A DNA stretch of 11,578 nt from Candidatus Omnitrophota bacterium (GCA_022013205.1 JAKLQT010000186.1:1-11578), one strand, 5' to 3'; positions 1 through 6,147 are shown, counted from the first letter of the stretch. A program made the numbers and translations. Notes: generated by a model from the letters alone, not told the origin.

Positions 1-66
1 GGGGATGAAAGTAAATCTGCGGGATTCCGCTCAGAAACCCCGGGCTTTAGCCCGGGTGAGCTTCAT
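1..66 (+). mobile_element. Right end of an IS200/IS605-type (TnpB) element with omega-RNA 3' hairpin, partial
   Basis: The stretch has a small stem GCGG/CCGC (19-22 with 27-30) followed by a perfect GC-rich stem (39-45 with 50-56) capped by TTTA, then GTGAGCTTCA. The run GAAACCCCGGGCTTTAGCCC plus GGGTGAG closely resembles the hairpin ending the omega RNA and right end of TnpB-bearing IS200/IS605 elements (in ISDra2 the loop is also CTTTAG, followed by GTGAGGTTCAA). This comparison is from memory. If correct, transposon DNA ends near TTCAT at about 62-66, and the bases after it would be the guide region of the omega RNA. The rest of the element lies left of the window. A REP-like hairpin unrelated to an IS is the main alternative. 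Confidence 0.5.
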
Positions 67-69
67 TAG
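1..69 (+). CDS. Possible C-terminal tail of TnpB, partial
   Basis: Frame 1 is open from the window edge and reads GDESKSAGFRSETPGFSPG, then ELH and a TAG stop at 67-69. TnpB genes usually run into their own omega-RNA hairpin, so an open frame across the hairpin fits the C-terminus of a TnpB whose catalytic part lies outside the window. Twenty-two codons are too few to prove coding, and no RuvC motif is visible, so this rests on the neighbouring hairpin. Confidence 0.3.
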   Translation, partial: GDESKSAGFRSETPGFSPGELH

Positions 70-118
70 GTTTTTGAATTATTTAAGGTTGTGAGAGAAA
101 GTTATTTTAAAATGATAG

Positions 119-171
119 CACCGGTCTATTCATTAAAATAGTAATTAAATGAATAAACCGGTGTTTTTTTT
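119..171 (+). terminator. Rho-independent terminator
   Basis: A 16-bp stem (119-134 with 148-163) has a single C-A mismatch at 126/156, with CACCGGT paired to ACCGGTG at the base and ATTCATT paired to AATGAAT above. The loop is 13 bases, and eight T residues (164-171) follow directly. It insulates the ParA operon from transcription entering from the left. Confidence 0.87.
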
Positions 172-366
172 AAAAAACTTATGGAAAGGTTTGAATTAAT
201 AGTGTATTATATAATAAAATGGAATTGGTTTTAATTTATAGCTTTTAGTTGTAATTAGAAAAATAAATATGCAGAGCCAGTAAGCATATCATAGTTTTAT
301 AAAGTAGTGTGTTAAGATAGATGCACATTTATTGCAGGACAAGACAGGTATAAAGGAGGCTTAAAA
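172..366 (+). promoter_or_regulatory. AT-rich upstream region of the ParA operon
   Basis: This 195-base region between a terminator and a start codon must hold the operon promoter. A perfect TATAAT lies at 210-215, but the only good -35 match (TTGAAT, 191-196) is 13 bases away, too close. TTGAAT with the weak ATAAAA at 214-219 gives 17-base spacing. A small inverted repeat (ATATGC 267-272, GCATAT 284-289) could be an operator. No match to the canonical parS palindrome was seen. A strong Shine-Dalgarno sequence, AAAGGAGG (352-359), lies 7 bases before the ATG at 367. Confidence 0.35.
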
Positions 367-1497
367 ATGCGGATAATTGCTATTGCGAATCAAAAGGGTG
401 GATGCGGTAAAACTACAACCGCGGTTAATCTTTCAGCTTGTTTGGCGCAGTTGAAAAAAAATGTTTTGCTAATTGATCTGGATCCTCAGGGGCACGCGAC
501 ATTAGGGCTTAATGTTAAACCTCAGGAGTTAAACAAAACCATGTATAATGTCTTAACTCCTAACGCGGAAAATAAGGCGCGTTTAGATGAAATTATTATG
601 CCTATTTCTGATAATCTGGATCTGGCACCAGCAAATATTATGTTATCCGCGATCGAACAGGAACTTTCCGGCAAGCCGGAAAGAGAAGCAAAACTGATGC
701 AGGCAATTTCTTTGATGGCCACTAATAAAACATATGACTACGTTATTATTGATTGTTCTCCGAGCCTGGGTTTGTTGACTTTTAACGGATTGCGCGTCTC
801 AGGCGAACTTATTGCTCCGGTTGATACCGGATTCTATTCTTTGCATGGTATCAGCCGTTTACTTGAAACCGTAAATTTGATTGAAAAACAGCTTAATTGT
901 AAAATTCAGGTGAAGGCTTTAGTTACTATGTTTGACTGTAGGACTAACTTTTCGCGTGAGGTCAAAGAAGAAATCTGCAAGTATTTTTCCGGTAAGGTTT
1001 ACGAAACTCTCATTCATAACAATGTAAAATTAAAAGAAGCCAGCAGCTACGGGTTGCCGGTTGTTTCCTATAATAAACGCTGCCGCGGTTCAGAGGATTA
1101 TACGATGCTGGCTAAAGAGGTTGTTGCTCAGGTGAAAGCTAAGAAGGGGACAACTAAAGAGGTTGAGGCGCGGGATACTTCGCAGGAAAAGATAGAAAAT
1201 ACCCCGGTTCAACCGAATGAACAGGAAAGTCCGGCTAAAAAAAGCGCCGTATTTACTTTTTACGGTGCTGAAGCCCAAAAAGTGGAAATCGCCGGAGATT
1301 TTAATAATTGGGTAAGTTCTACTCAAGGGCAGATGGAAAATATAGAAAATGGTGTCTGGGCAAGAGTGGTTCATCTTGATCCGGGCAAATACCAGTATAA
1401 ATTCGTGGTTGATGGTAAATGGATAATTGATCCTAAGAATCCAAAAATCGAACGCGACCTTTCCGGTAATATTAATTCATTGATTGAAATAGAATAA
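367..1497 (+). CDS. ParA-family ATPase fused to a C-terminal AMPK/CBM48 glycogen-binding domain
   Basis: Residues 1-257 form a complete ParA/Soj-type ATPase. It has a deviant Walker A, KGGCGKTTT, with both lysines (K10, K15), a Walker A' LIDLDPQGHAT with D39, and a Walker B VIIDCSPS with D129. The usual family ending LKEASSYGLPV...SEDYTMLAKE follows. A charged linker (about 258-292) leads to an AMPK-beta-type glycogen-binding module at 293-376: VEIAGDFNNW, YQYKFVVDGKW, and a final SGNINSLIEIE. The residues that contact glycogen in rat AMPK beta1 (W100, K126, W133, L146, N150, as I recall them) align with W315, K345, W352, L365 and N370. It has no N-terminal HTH, signal peptide or membrane segment, so it is cytoplasmic. 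ParA proteins dimerise on ATP, coat the nucleoid and are released by a partner. The fusion suggests the cargo is a glucan. The start is fixed by a strong Shine-Dalgarno sequence. It is first in a tight operon. Confidence 0.93.
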   Translation: MRIIAIANQKGGCGKTTTAVNLSACLAQLKKNVLLIDLDPQGHATLGLNVKPQELNKTMYNVLTPNAENKARLDEIIMPISDNLDLAPANIMLSAIEQELSGKPEREAKLMQAISLMATNKTYDYVIIDCSPSLGLLTFNGLRVSGELIAPVDTGFYSLHGISRLLETVNLIEKQLNCKIQVKALVTMFDCRTNFSREVKEEICKYFSGKVYETLIHNNVKLKEASSYGLPVVSYNKRCRGSEDYTMLAKEVVAQVKAKKGTTKEVEARDTSQEKIENTPVQPNEQESPAKKSAVFTFYGAEAQKVEIAGDFNNWVSSTQGQMENIENGVWARVVHLDPGKYQYKFVVDGKWIIDPKNPKIERDLSGNINSLIEIE

Positions 1498-1517
1498 ATT
1501 TCTTATTTGAGAAACAA

Positions 1518-2435
1518 ATGAACAAGTTAAAAAAATTAGGCAAAGGACTTGAGGATATTTCTTATCTGTTTCTTTCAACGGATGAAGAAAACTCATTCGC
1601 TGAGGAACCTGCCGCTAAAGAGAAAAAAAAAGACTTAATCGTTCCTGAACTTTCGACTAAAAGTATCTGTCTGATAGGCAATTACTGCGATTACCGTGAT
1701 GCTTTTCTGATCGTAAATTTATCGTTTGCTTTGGCGCGTTTAGGCATGCGTATCGCGGTTGTCGATATTGATGAGAATCTTTCTTGTTTAAATTTCTTTC
1801 AGGGTAAAAAACCGCGTGAAGAACGCGCGAGTATCCAGGAAACAATCATTCAGGAAGGCCCTCTGGGTGTAAAACTTATCGGCTTAAATCCGGTCTTGAT
1901 TGCGCACTTATTCCAAGCAGATAAAAAAACAAGGTTATCCCTGGAACTCGATGATGTCGAGAAAAACGTGGATTTGATTTTGCTTAGTATTATGCCCAAA
2001 GACCTTGAAAATGCAATGCCTTTAATAAATAGGCAGATGCGGGAGTCCCTGGTTTTAGTTTCCCCCGACAAGCATGAGATGCTTAATGCTTATAAAATTA
2101 TCAAGCTTATGTTTTTACATAATCCCCTGGCTAAGATCGGGGTGATTATTACCGAGATTGAGCATATGTATGAGATAGACGCGGTTTATGATAAGATGGC
2201 GCGTGTTGTTAAAAAATATTTGGATAAAGAGCTGTACAAATACGGGTTTCTGTTCAAATTAAAACAGGATGTCGGTTCAGAAGCCAATATCGCGTCATTC
2301 TATGACGCGGATTTAATGGCCTGTATATCAAATATCGCGCAGATTATTATACTGCGTTTAAATCTTGAAAAATCAGAATCAAAACAGAAGCCATTGTTTA
2401 AAAGAATGCTTACTGAATTTATGAATTTGAGGTGA
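1518..2435 (+). CDS. MinD/ParA-like protein with lost P-loop and a ParB-like N-terminal peptide
   Basis: The 305-residue protein follows the SIMIBI/MinD-FlhG plan from about residue 48. A beta strand (SICLIG) is followed where the P-loop should be by NYCDYRDAFLIVNLS (55-69), which has no GKT/S. Strand IAVVDIDENLS (79-89) matches the Walker A' position. Strand VDLILLSIMP (151-160) lacks the Walker B aspartate. The later part (SPDKHEMLNAYKIIKLM, IGVIITEIE, a KYGFL segment) resembles the C-terminal half of FlhG/MinD. ATP hydrolysis by the normal mechanism is therefore unlikely; a structural or pseudo-ATPase partner of the upstream ParA is more plausible. Residues 4-20, LKKLGKGLEDISYLFLS, recur in the DUF4912 protein and resemble the ParA-activating tip of ParB. 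An acidic/lysine linker (21-47) separates this tip from the fold. It starts 20 bases after the ParA stop with only a weak ribosome site. Confidence 0.75.
   Translation: MNKLKKLGKGLEDISYLFLSTDEENSFAEEPAAKEKKKDLIVPELSTKSICLIGNYCDYRDAFLIVNLSFALARLGMRIAVVDIDENLSCLNFFQGKKPREERASIQETIIQEGPLGVKLIGLNPVLIAHLFQADKKTRLSLELDDVEKNVDLILLSIMPKDLENAMPLINRQMRESLVLVSPDKHEMLNAYKIIKLMFLHNPLAKIGVIITEIEHMYEIDAVYDKMARVVKKYLDKELYKYGFLFKLKQDVGSEANIASFYDADLMACISNIAQIIILRLNLEKSESKQKPLFKRMLTEFMNLR
1527..1577 (+). other. ParB-N-like ParA-interaction peptide, copy 1 (residues 4-20)
   Basis: This segment encodes LKKLGKGLEDISYLFLS. Its core LGKGLED matches the LG[RK]GLxAL box at the extreme N-terminus of ParB/Spo0J (for example LGKGINALF in B. 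subtilis), whose basic residue stimulates the ParA ATPase; the equivalent here is K9. As in ParB, it sits at the very N-terminus ahead of a flexible linker. It matches the copy in the DUF4912 protein at 14 of 17 residues. The functional reading is inference. Confidence 0.6.
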
Positions 2436-2436
2436 T

Positions 2437-3072
2437 ATGACTACAGTATTCCGCAGGACGACTATCTCAAAAGAAAAGCTGAAAGATATAATTGCAAAAA
2501 ATACGCAGTATCTAATGGACGGCCTGACTTTTATCGATTTTCAACTGGCTGCGGATGAGCAGGGCGTTATTGATTTTCTGGGTGTGGATGGAACAAAAAG
2601 GTTGGTGCTTGTTAATTTTGATACAGGTTCAAACGATGGAATGTTTATTGGTGCTTTAAGCCAGATTTATTGGCTTAAGAAAAATTATGGATTGATCAGG
2701 AGATTGTTTTTCAGTGAAAATATAGATTTTTCTCTAGAGCCTCAGATCATTCTGGTCTCAGTCGGTTTTTCCGGGAAATTAAAATCCGCGGTAAAGCAAA
2801 CAAAGTCACAAGACATAAAATTAGTAGAATTTAAATATATTACCGCGCAAGGAAAAGACGCAATTATTTTTGAGGAAATTTTTGACAGTAAAAATGCCTT
2901 GCCGGCTGAAAAATCGCCTGCCGTAGAAGAGAAGGTATCGGTTCAGGAAAAAAATATGCTTAAAGAGGAAATGCCTCAAGAGATACTCAGAGACGTCTCT
3001 TTAAGTGAGGAAGAAATCGCTGAATTCATGGAGTTTGAAAAGACGATTGAAGAAAAGAAGCTGTCAGCTTAG
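2437..3072 (+). CDS. Uncharacterised protein, possible degenerate NucS-like PD-(D/E)XK fold with acidic tail
   Basis: I do not recognise this 211-residue protein as a named family. Residues 25-83 follow the order seen in NucS/DUF91-type nuclease domains: a GL segment, then GVIDFLGVD with an aspartate at D46, then a hydrophobic strand RLVLVNFDT, then a helix with Q76 and YWLKK. Where active members have E-x-K at the end of the strand, this protein has N60-F-D62, so catalysis is not expected. Strands PQIILVSVGF and IKLVEFKYI fit the rest of the fold. From about residue 150 the protein becomes a low-complexity Glu/Lys tail, probably disordered or helical. Its ATG is one base after the preceding stop, and its ribosome site (GAGGTGAT) overlaps that stop, so the two genes are translationally coupled and their products may act together. 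The fold assignment is tentative. Confidence 0.7.
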   Translation: MTTVFRRTTISKEKLKDIIAKNTQYLMDGLTFIDFQLAADEQGVIDFLGVDGTKRLVLVNFDTGSNDGMFIGALSQIYWLKKNYGLIRRLFFSENIDFSLEPQIILVSVGFSGKLKSAVKQTKSQDIKLVEFKYITAQGKDAIIFEEIFDSKNALPAEKSPAVEEKVSVQEKNMLKEEMPQEILRDVSLSEEEIAEFMEFEKTIEEKKLSA

Positions 3073-3108
3073 GTTATATCCTGCCTCACCCAACTCAAGA
3101 AGTGATCA

Positions 3109-3876
3109 ATGATAAAGGTTAAAAAGAATTTATTAAGAACAGATTTTGGATATGTTTTAGAAGCGCCATGCGCGAATAATATAATTTGCGGGTTTTCAAC
3201 AAGGGAATTTAACTATGATTTCCGTGCAGGCTCCTGCAAACGGGATTATCAGGAAATTTCGCGTAAGCGTGAGAATTTTTTCGAAAGTTTAAGCCTTAAT
3301 CTCCAAAATTCGGTTTTTCTGGAACAGGTGCATGAAGCTCAGGTTAAAAGAATATACAAAGCAGATCGGGGTATGGGGGCCTATGATTATAAAAGCAGTC
3401 TTGCCAAAGCTGACGCGGCAATTACCAGTCTTAAAGATACACCATTATGTCTGCTTAGCGCTGATTGTTTCCCCTTGATTTTTTGGTATGCGCGGGAGGA
3501 TATAATTGGGATTGCTCACGCGGGCTGGAGAGGATTAAGAGCAGGGATTGCTTTTAAAACCGCGCAAAAAATCAACCGGATATATAAATGTGAACCTGGA
3601 AAAATCAGGGTCTTTATCGGGCCGGGCCTGCGTTCTTGCTGCTATGAAGTAAGCAGTAATTTTAAACAGTATTTCCCAAACCATACCCTCAGCTATAAAG
3701 GCAGGTTTTATCTTGACCTGTTAAAGATAACGTTCTCGCAACTGTCCGAGGCAGGCATTTTAAAAAAGAATATTATCGACAGCGCGTTGTGTACAAAGTG
3801 TAATAACAGTGATTTTTTTTCATTTCGAGGCCAGGATAAAAAGCAGAGAATGATCAGCTTTGTGTCTTTAAAGTAG
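3109..3876 (+). CDS. pgeF: PgeF/YfiH family multicopper-like (laccase-domain) protein
   Basis: This 255-residue protein is a full-length member of the Cu-oxidase_4/YfiH family (usual length about 240-260). It has LEQVHEAQV with H75, SADCFPL with C120 and IAHAGWRG with H137, which together form the conserved metal-binding His-Cys-His site. IGPGLRSCCYEV and the C-terminal CTKC...FFSFRGQ motif are also typical. Bacterial members remove wrongly incorporated amino acids from UDP-MurNAc precursors (peptidoglycan editing factor), and relatives show purine nucleoside phosphorylase or deaminase activity; the exact substrate cannot be read from sequence. It starts 36 bases after the preceding gene with a ribosome site AAGAAGTGATC (3097-3107) close to the full anti-16S complement, so it probably shares the ParA operon transcript. 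Its link to that system may be only positional. Confidence 0.9.
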   Translation: MIKVKKNLLRTDFGYVLEAPCANNIICGFSTREFNYDFRAGSCKRDYQEISRKRENFFESLSLNLQNSVFLEQVHEAQVKRIYKADRGMGAYDYKSSLAKADAAITSLKDTPLCLLSADCFPLIFWYAREDIIGIAHAGWRGLRAGIAFKTAQKINRIYKCEPGKIRVFIGPGLRSCCYEVSSNFKQYFPNHTLSYKGRFYLDLLKITFSQLSEAGILKKNIIDSALCTKCNNSDFFSFRGQDKKQRMISFVSLK

Positions 3877-4159
3877 ACAGGTATATGACGATTGGAAGAT
3901 GAATAATCACTTAAAAGGTGAAGAAGTTATTTAAGAAGTAGCGGAGCAAACAACCAGGTGAAATTGTATTTACTTCCGCCATAAAGATTGGCGGACAGGC
4001 ATTCTCGACAACCGTCCATGGCTGCCTGCGAGGTAAATATTGATTTTGCTCATCCATGGCAAAATCAATATTAAAATACGCAAATATAATTCCCCCTGTT
4101 TGTTTTATGAGCAAAGTAAAAGTGTTTTCTATCTAGGAGTTGGGGAAACAAATATATCC
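3877..4159 (+). other. Structured intergenic region with several inverted repeats
   Basis: No gene is supported here. A GC-rich hairpin, TCCGCCA (3975-3981) with TGGCGGA (3989-3995), is followed by CAGGCA (3996-4001) paired to TGCCTG (4023-4028) and then by the long hairpin at 4036-4072. CCATGG occurs twice (4016-4021, 4054-4059). The density of palindromes suggests a small mobile or repeated element, or folded RNA, rather than ordinary spacer. No T-run follows any of the stems, so no intrinsic terminator for the upstream operon is visible. Confidence 0.5.
4036..4072. repeat. Perfect 14-bp inverted repeat hairpin
   Basis: AATATTGATTTTGC (4036-4049) and its exact complement (4059-4072) flank a 9-base loop. 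The next bases are AAAATACGC on the + strand and there is no T-run on the other strand, so it is not a typical terminator. It could be a MITE-like palindrome or an mRNA stability element. Confidence 0.75.
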
Positions 4160-4188
4160 TTGACATTTCAATCTAAATGTAGTAACTT
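4160..4188 (+). promoter_or_regulatory. Candidate promoter for the DUF4912 gene
   Basis: A perfect -35 TTGACA (4160-4165) is followed after 17 bases by TAACTT (4183-4188), a weak -10. Transcription would start near 4195, leaving a very short leader that still includes the GGAAG ribosome site (4197-4201). The poor -10 and short leader lower confidence. Confidence 0.35.
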
Positions 4189-4208
4189 TTTACCCTGGAA
4201 GAAGAAAA

Positions 4209-5891
4209 ATGGGGTTAAGTCAGAAAGATTATAAACGGCGTGATATGAAGAAAAAAAGCCTGACGGCAAAGAATACAAAAAAAACGTTACCTGAAAAAAC
4301 AGCTTTTGTTAATAACTCAAAAGCAACTTTTAAAAAAACGCGGAATAAGGCACAAAATAGTGTAAGTAATAAGCCGAAAACTGCACTTAAGAGATTAGGA
4401 AAAGGGCTCAAGGATATATCACATCTTTTTCTCTCGGGAGCGGATAAATTAACCTCAAGGATTTCTAAGAAAACAAAAAAAACAACAGTACAAAAAAACC
4501 AAAAAGCTCCGGATGTGCAAAGTAAACAAGCCGCCGCACCTGTAGCCAGGAAAGAGTTAGTAATAGCGGGCAAAAAAATATCGGTCATAAAAGCTAAAAA
4601 GACATTAGCTGCGGCAAATAAAAAAGCGGTGTTGCTGAAAACCCAGGAAGCGCCAGTTGTGCTAAATAAAAAAGCGGCGGTACTGAAAATCCAGGAGAGG
4701 CCAGTCGTGGTAATAAAAAAAACAGGTAAAACCGCTGTTAACTCATTAAAAGAAAAAACTTTGGTGGTGGTAAAAGATGCTTCGGCAAAAACTAAAAAAA
4801 TAATCAAAAAATCTTCTAAAAAAAAGATAGAGGTGATACGGATGCCAATAGTAAAGAAATCCGGGGAAAAAGATGAAAGTATTTCAAAAATGTCTAAAAA
4901 AGTTTCTGAGAGCAAACCGATTAAGAAGACGAAAAACGGCGTAAAGAAAAAAGTGCAGTTAGAACCGATAAGTAAACTGTCATCTTTATTTAAAACGAAG
5001 AAAAAGTCCGATACTGTTTTTCCCGGTGTTAGTGATCAGCCTGAGCAAATAATAGAGGAGAGTAAATTTTTTACGGGGCAGGATCTTGTTTCTACAAAGG
5101 TTAAAGAACGCCAGCTTTATGAACTGCCGGCAGGATACGGAGATACGCGTATTATAATTCAGATTAGAGATCCTTACTGGATGCACGCGTATTGGGAAAT
5201 AAATGAAGATAAAATGAATTCAGTCCGCCGGGATTTAGGCCGTCATATGCAGGATGCCAAACGTATCCTGCGGGTTTATGATGTTACGCATGTGGCCTTT
5301 GACGGCAGCAACGCTAATAAATATTTCGATATAGATATAAATGATAATGCAAGCAGCTGGTACATAAATGGGGGCGAATCCGGAAGGAGTTTTTGCGTAG
5401 ATATCGGCTATCTCTTAGCGGATGGAAGATTTATCATGATCGCGAGGTCTAACTGCATCAGGATGCCTATTGATGGCCCAAGTACAGTTACTGATGAAGA
5501 GTGGATGCTGGTTGAAGATGATTTCAATCGGCTTTACGGAATGTCCGTGGGCCTCGGCATAGGCCTAAGCTCTATGGAGCTGAGAAAACAGATATCGCAG
5601 AGAATGATAAACCTTTCCTCAGGAGTATTATCTTCACCAGGAGTCCAAAGAAAACCGTCTGCCAGAAAGTTCTGGCTCAAAGTGGAGACGGAATTAATTG
5701 TTTACGGAGCAACTGAACCCGGAGCAAAGGTGAGTGTGCAGGGTAAACCGATAAGCTTAAGCAAGGACGGGACATTTAGTCTGCGTTTTGCTTTGCCTGA
5801 CGGCCAGCAGGTTATTCCTGTAAAGGGGGTCTCAGAAGATGGGCTTGAAGAACGCACCATAACTCCTGTAGTAAGTAAAAAAACTGAATGA
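4209..5891 (+). CDS. DUF4912 protein with lysine-rich N-terminus and ParB-like peptide
   Basis: The 560-residue protein has three parts. Residues 1-280 are extremely rich in Lys, Ala, Thr and Val, have no signal peptide or membrane segment, and include a 16-residue tandem repeat (138-169). Residues about 305-445 are the DUF4912 domain: ELPAGYGDTRIIIQIRDPYW, AYWEI, ILRVYDVT, FDIDI, WYINGGESGRSFCVDIGYL and DEEWMLVEDDFNRLYG. Residues 487-554 form a small beta-sandwich (ELIVYGATEPGAKVSVQG, DGTFSLRFALPDG). Residues 60-76, LKRLGKGLKDISHLFLS, match the N-terminal tip of the degenerate ParA-like protein. As I recall, DUF4912 genes commonly sit beside GH57/DUF1957 branching enzymes, as here, which points to glucan metabolism. 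The basic N-terminus could bind nucleic acid or polyanionic surfaces. The ATG at 4209 has GGAAG 7 bases upstream; the in-frame ATG at 4245 has no good ribosome site. The molecular function is unknown. Confidence 0.88.
   Translation: MGLSQKDYKRRDMKKKSLTAKNTKKTLPEKTAFVNNSKATFKKTRNKAQNSVSNKPKTALKRLGKGLKDISHLFLSGADKLTSRISKKTKKTTVQKNQKAPDVQSKQAAAPVARKELVIAGKKISVIKAKKTLAAANKKAVLLKTQEAPVVLNKKAAVLKIQERPVVVIKKTGKTAVNSLKEKTLVVVKDASAKTKKIIKKSSKKKIEVIRMPIVKKSGEKDESISKMSKKVSESKPIKKTKNGVKKKVQLEPISKLSSLFKTKKKSDTVFPGVSDQPEQIIEESKFFTGQDLVSTKVKERQLYELPAGYGDTRIIIQIRDPYWMHAYWEINEDKMNSVRRDLGRHMQDAKRILRVYDVTHVAFDGSNANKYFDIDINDNASSWYINGGESGRSFCVDIGYLLADGRFIMIARSNCIRMPIDGPSTVTDEEWMLVEDDFNRLYGMSVGLGIGLSSMELRKQISQRMINLSSGVLSSPGVQRKPSARKFWLKVETELIVYGATEPGAKVSVQGKPISLSKDGTFSLRFALPDGQQVIPVKGVSEDGLEERTITPVVSKKTE
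4386..4436 (+). other. ParB-N-like ParA-interaction peptide, copy 2 (residues 60-76)
   Basis: This segment encodes LKRLGKGLKDISHLFLS, identical at 14 of 17 positions to residues 4-20 of the ParA-like protein. Ten of the 14 identical residues use a different codon in the two genes, so the resemblance is held at protein level and is not a recent DNA duplication. The flanking sequence is unrelated. The basic residue equivalent to the ParB activating residue is K65. Confidence 0.6.
4620..4715 (+). repeat. Two tandem 48-bp coding repeats in the DUF4912 gene
   Basis: Unit 1 (4620-4667) encodes KKAVLLKTQEAPVVLN and unit 2 (4668-4715) encodes KKAAVLKIQERPVVVI. They share 10 of 16 residues and 37 of 48 bases. 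The flanking KK-led segments look like more decayed copies. This points to growth of the lysine-rich tail by in-frame duplication. Confidence 0.8.
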
Positions 5892-5907
5892 AAATATTTT
5901 TTACTAT

Positions 5908-6026
5908 ATAGGAAAGTATAAAAATACTTTCCTATCTCCGCCTGATTTGCTTCGCAAATCAAAACGGCTGGGGCTGCGAAAATCGCCTATAACCGGCGAT
6001 AAAAGTCATTGCCGAAGGCGATTTTC
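5908..6026. repeat. Cluster of three perfect hairpins downstream of the DUF4912 gene
   Basis: Three palindromes follow one another: a 12-bp stem with AAAA loop (5908-5919 with 5924-5935), an 8-bp stem with TTC loop (5943-5950 with 5954-5961), and a GAAAATCGCC/GGCGATTTTC stem (5978-5987 with 6017-6026) whose interior can form a further CGGC/GCCG pair. None is followed by a T-run. They lie between the stop codon and the real terminator, so they would form a folded 3' UTR; they could also be a decayed repeat element. Confidence 0.7.
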
Positions 6027-6061
6027 TTGTAAAAAGAAATTAGGTTTTTGGCTAAAATTAG

Positions 6062-6098
6062 CGCTGGAGTGGAAAAAGGGACATTCCAGCGTTTTTTT
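6062..6098 (+). terminator. Rho-independent terminator after the DUF4912 gene
   Basis: A 10-bp stem, CGCTGGAGTG (6062-6071) with CATTCCAGCG (6082-6091), contains one G-T pair, has a 10-base loop and is followed by seven T residues (6092-6098). It separates the DUF4912 transcript from the branching-enzyme transcript. Confidence 0.88.
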
Positions 6099-6112
6099 GT
6101 CTGTTAAATACC

Positions 6113-6141
6113 TTGAATTATAGGTGTGAACATGTTAAAAT
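6113..6141 (+). promoter_or_regulatory. Sigma70-type promoter for the branching-enzyme gene
   Basis: TTGAAT (6113-6118), a 17-base spacer and TAAAAT (6136-6141) form a good vegetative promoter. The TG at 6133-6134, one base before the -10, makes it an extended -10. It lies just after a terminator and ahead of the GH57 gene, with a predicted start near 6148. Confidence 0.65.
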
Positions 6142-6147
6142 AATAAC

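Noticed and set aside
367..1497. Standard chromosome-partition ParA of a parAB-parS locus
   Set aside because: No parB gene with an HTH domain and no canonical parS palindrome is present, and the C-terminal glycogen-binding domain is foreign to ordinary ParA.
4036..4072. Terminator for the ParA operon
   Set aside because: The stem is perfect but no T-run follows on either strand.
3911..4114. 67-codon minus-strand frame in the intergenic gap
   Set aside because: It spans the inverted repeats, has no recognisable domain and is best explained by chance openness of palindromic DNA.
4040..4234. 64-codon plus-strand frame overlapping the DUF4912 start
   Set aside because: It begins within the 14-bp hairpin, has no plausible ribosome site and runs into the start of a well-supported gene.
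4229..4915. 228-codon open frame on the minus strand
   Set aside because: It is the mirror of the AAA/AAG-rich lysine tail of the DUF4912 gene, giving a Phe/Leu-rich product with no motifs and no ribosome site support.
5908..6026. CRISPR-like array
   Set aside because: The three stems differ in sequence and length, and there are no regularly spaced direct repeats.
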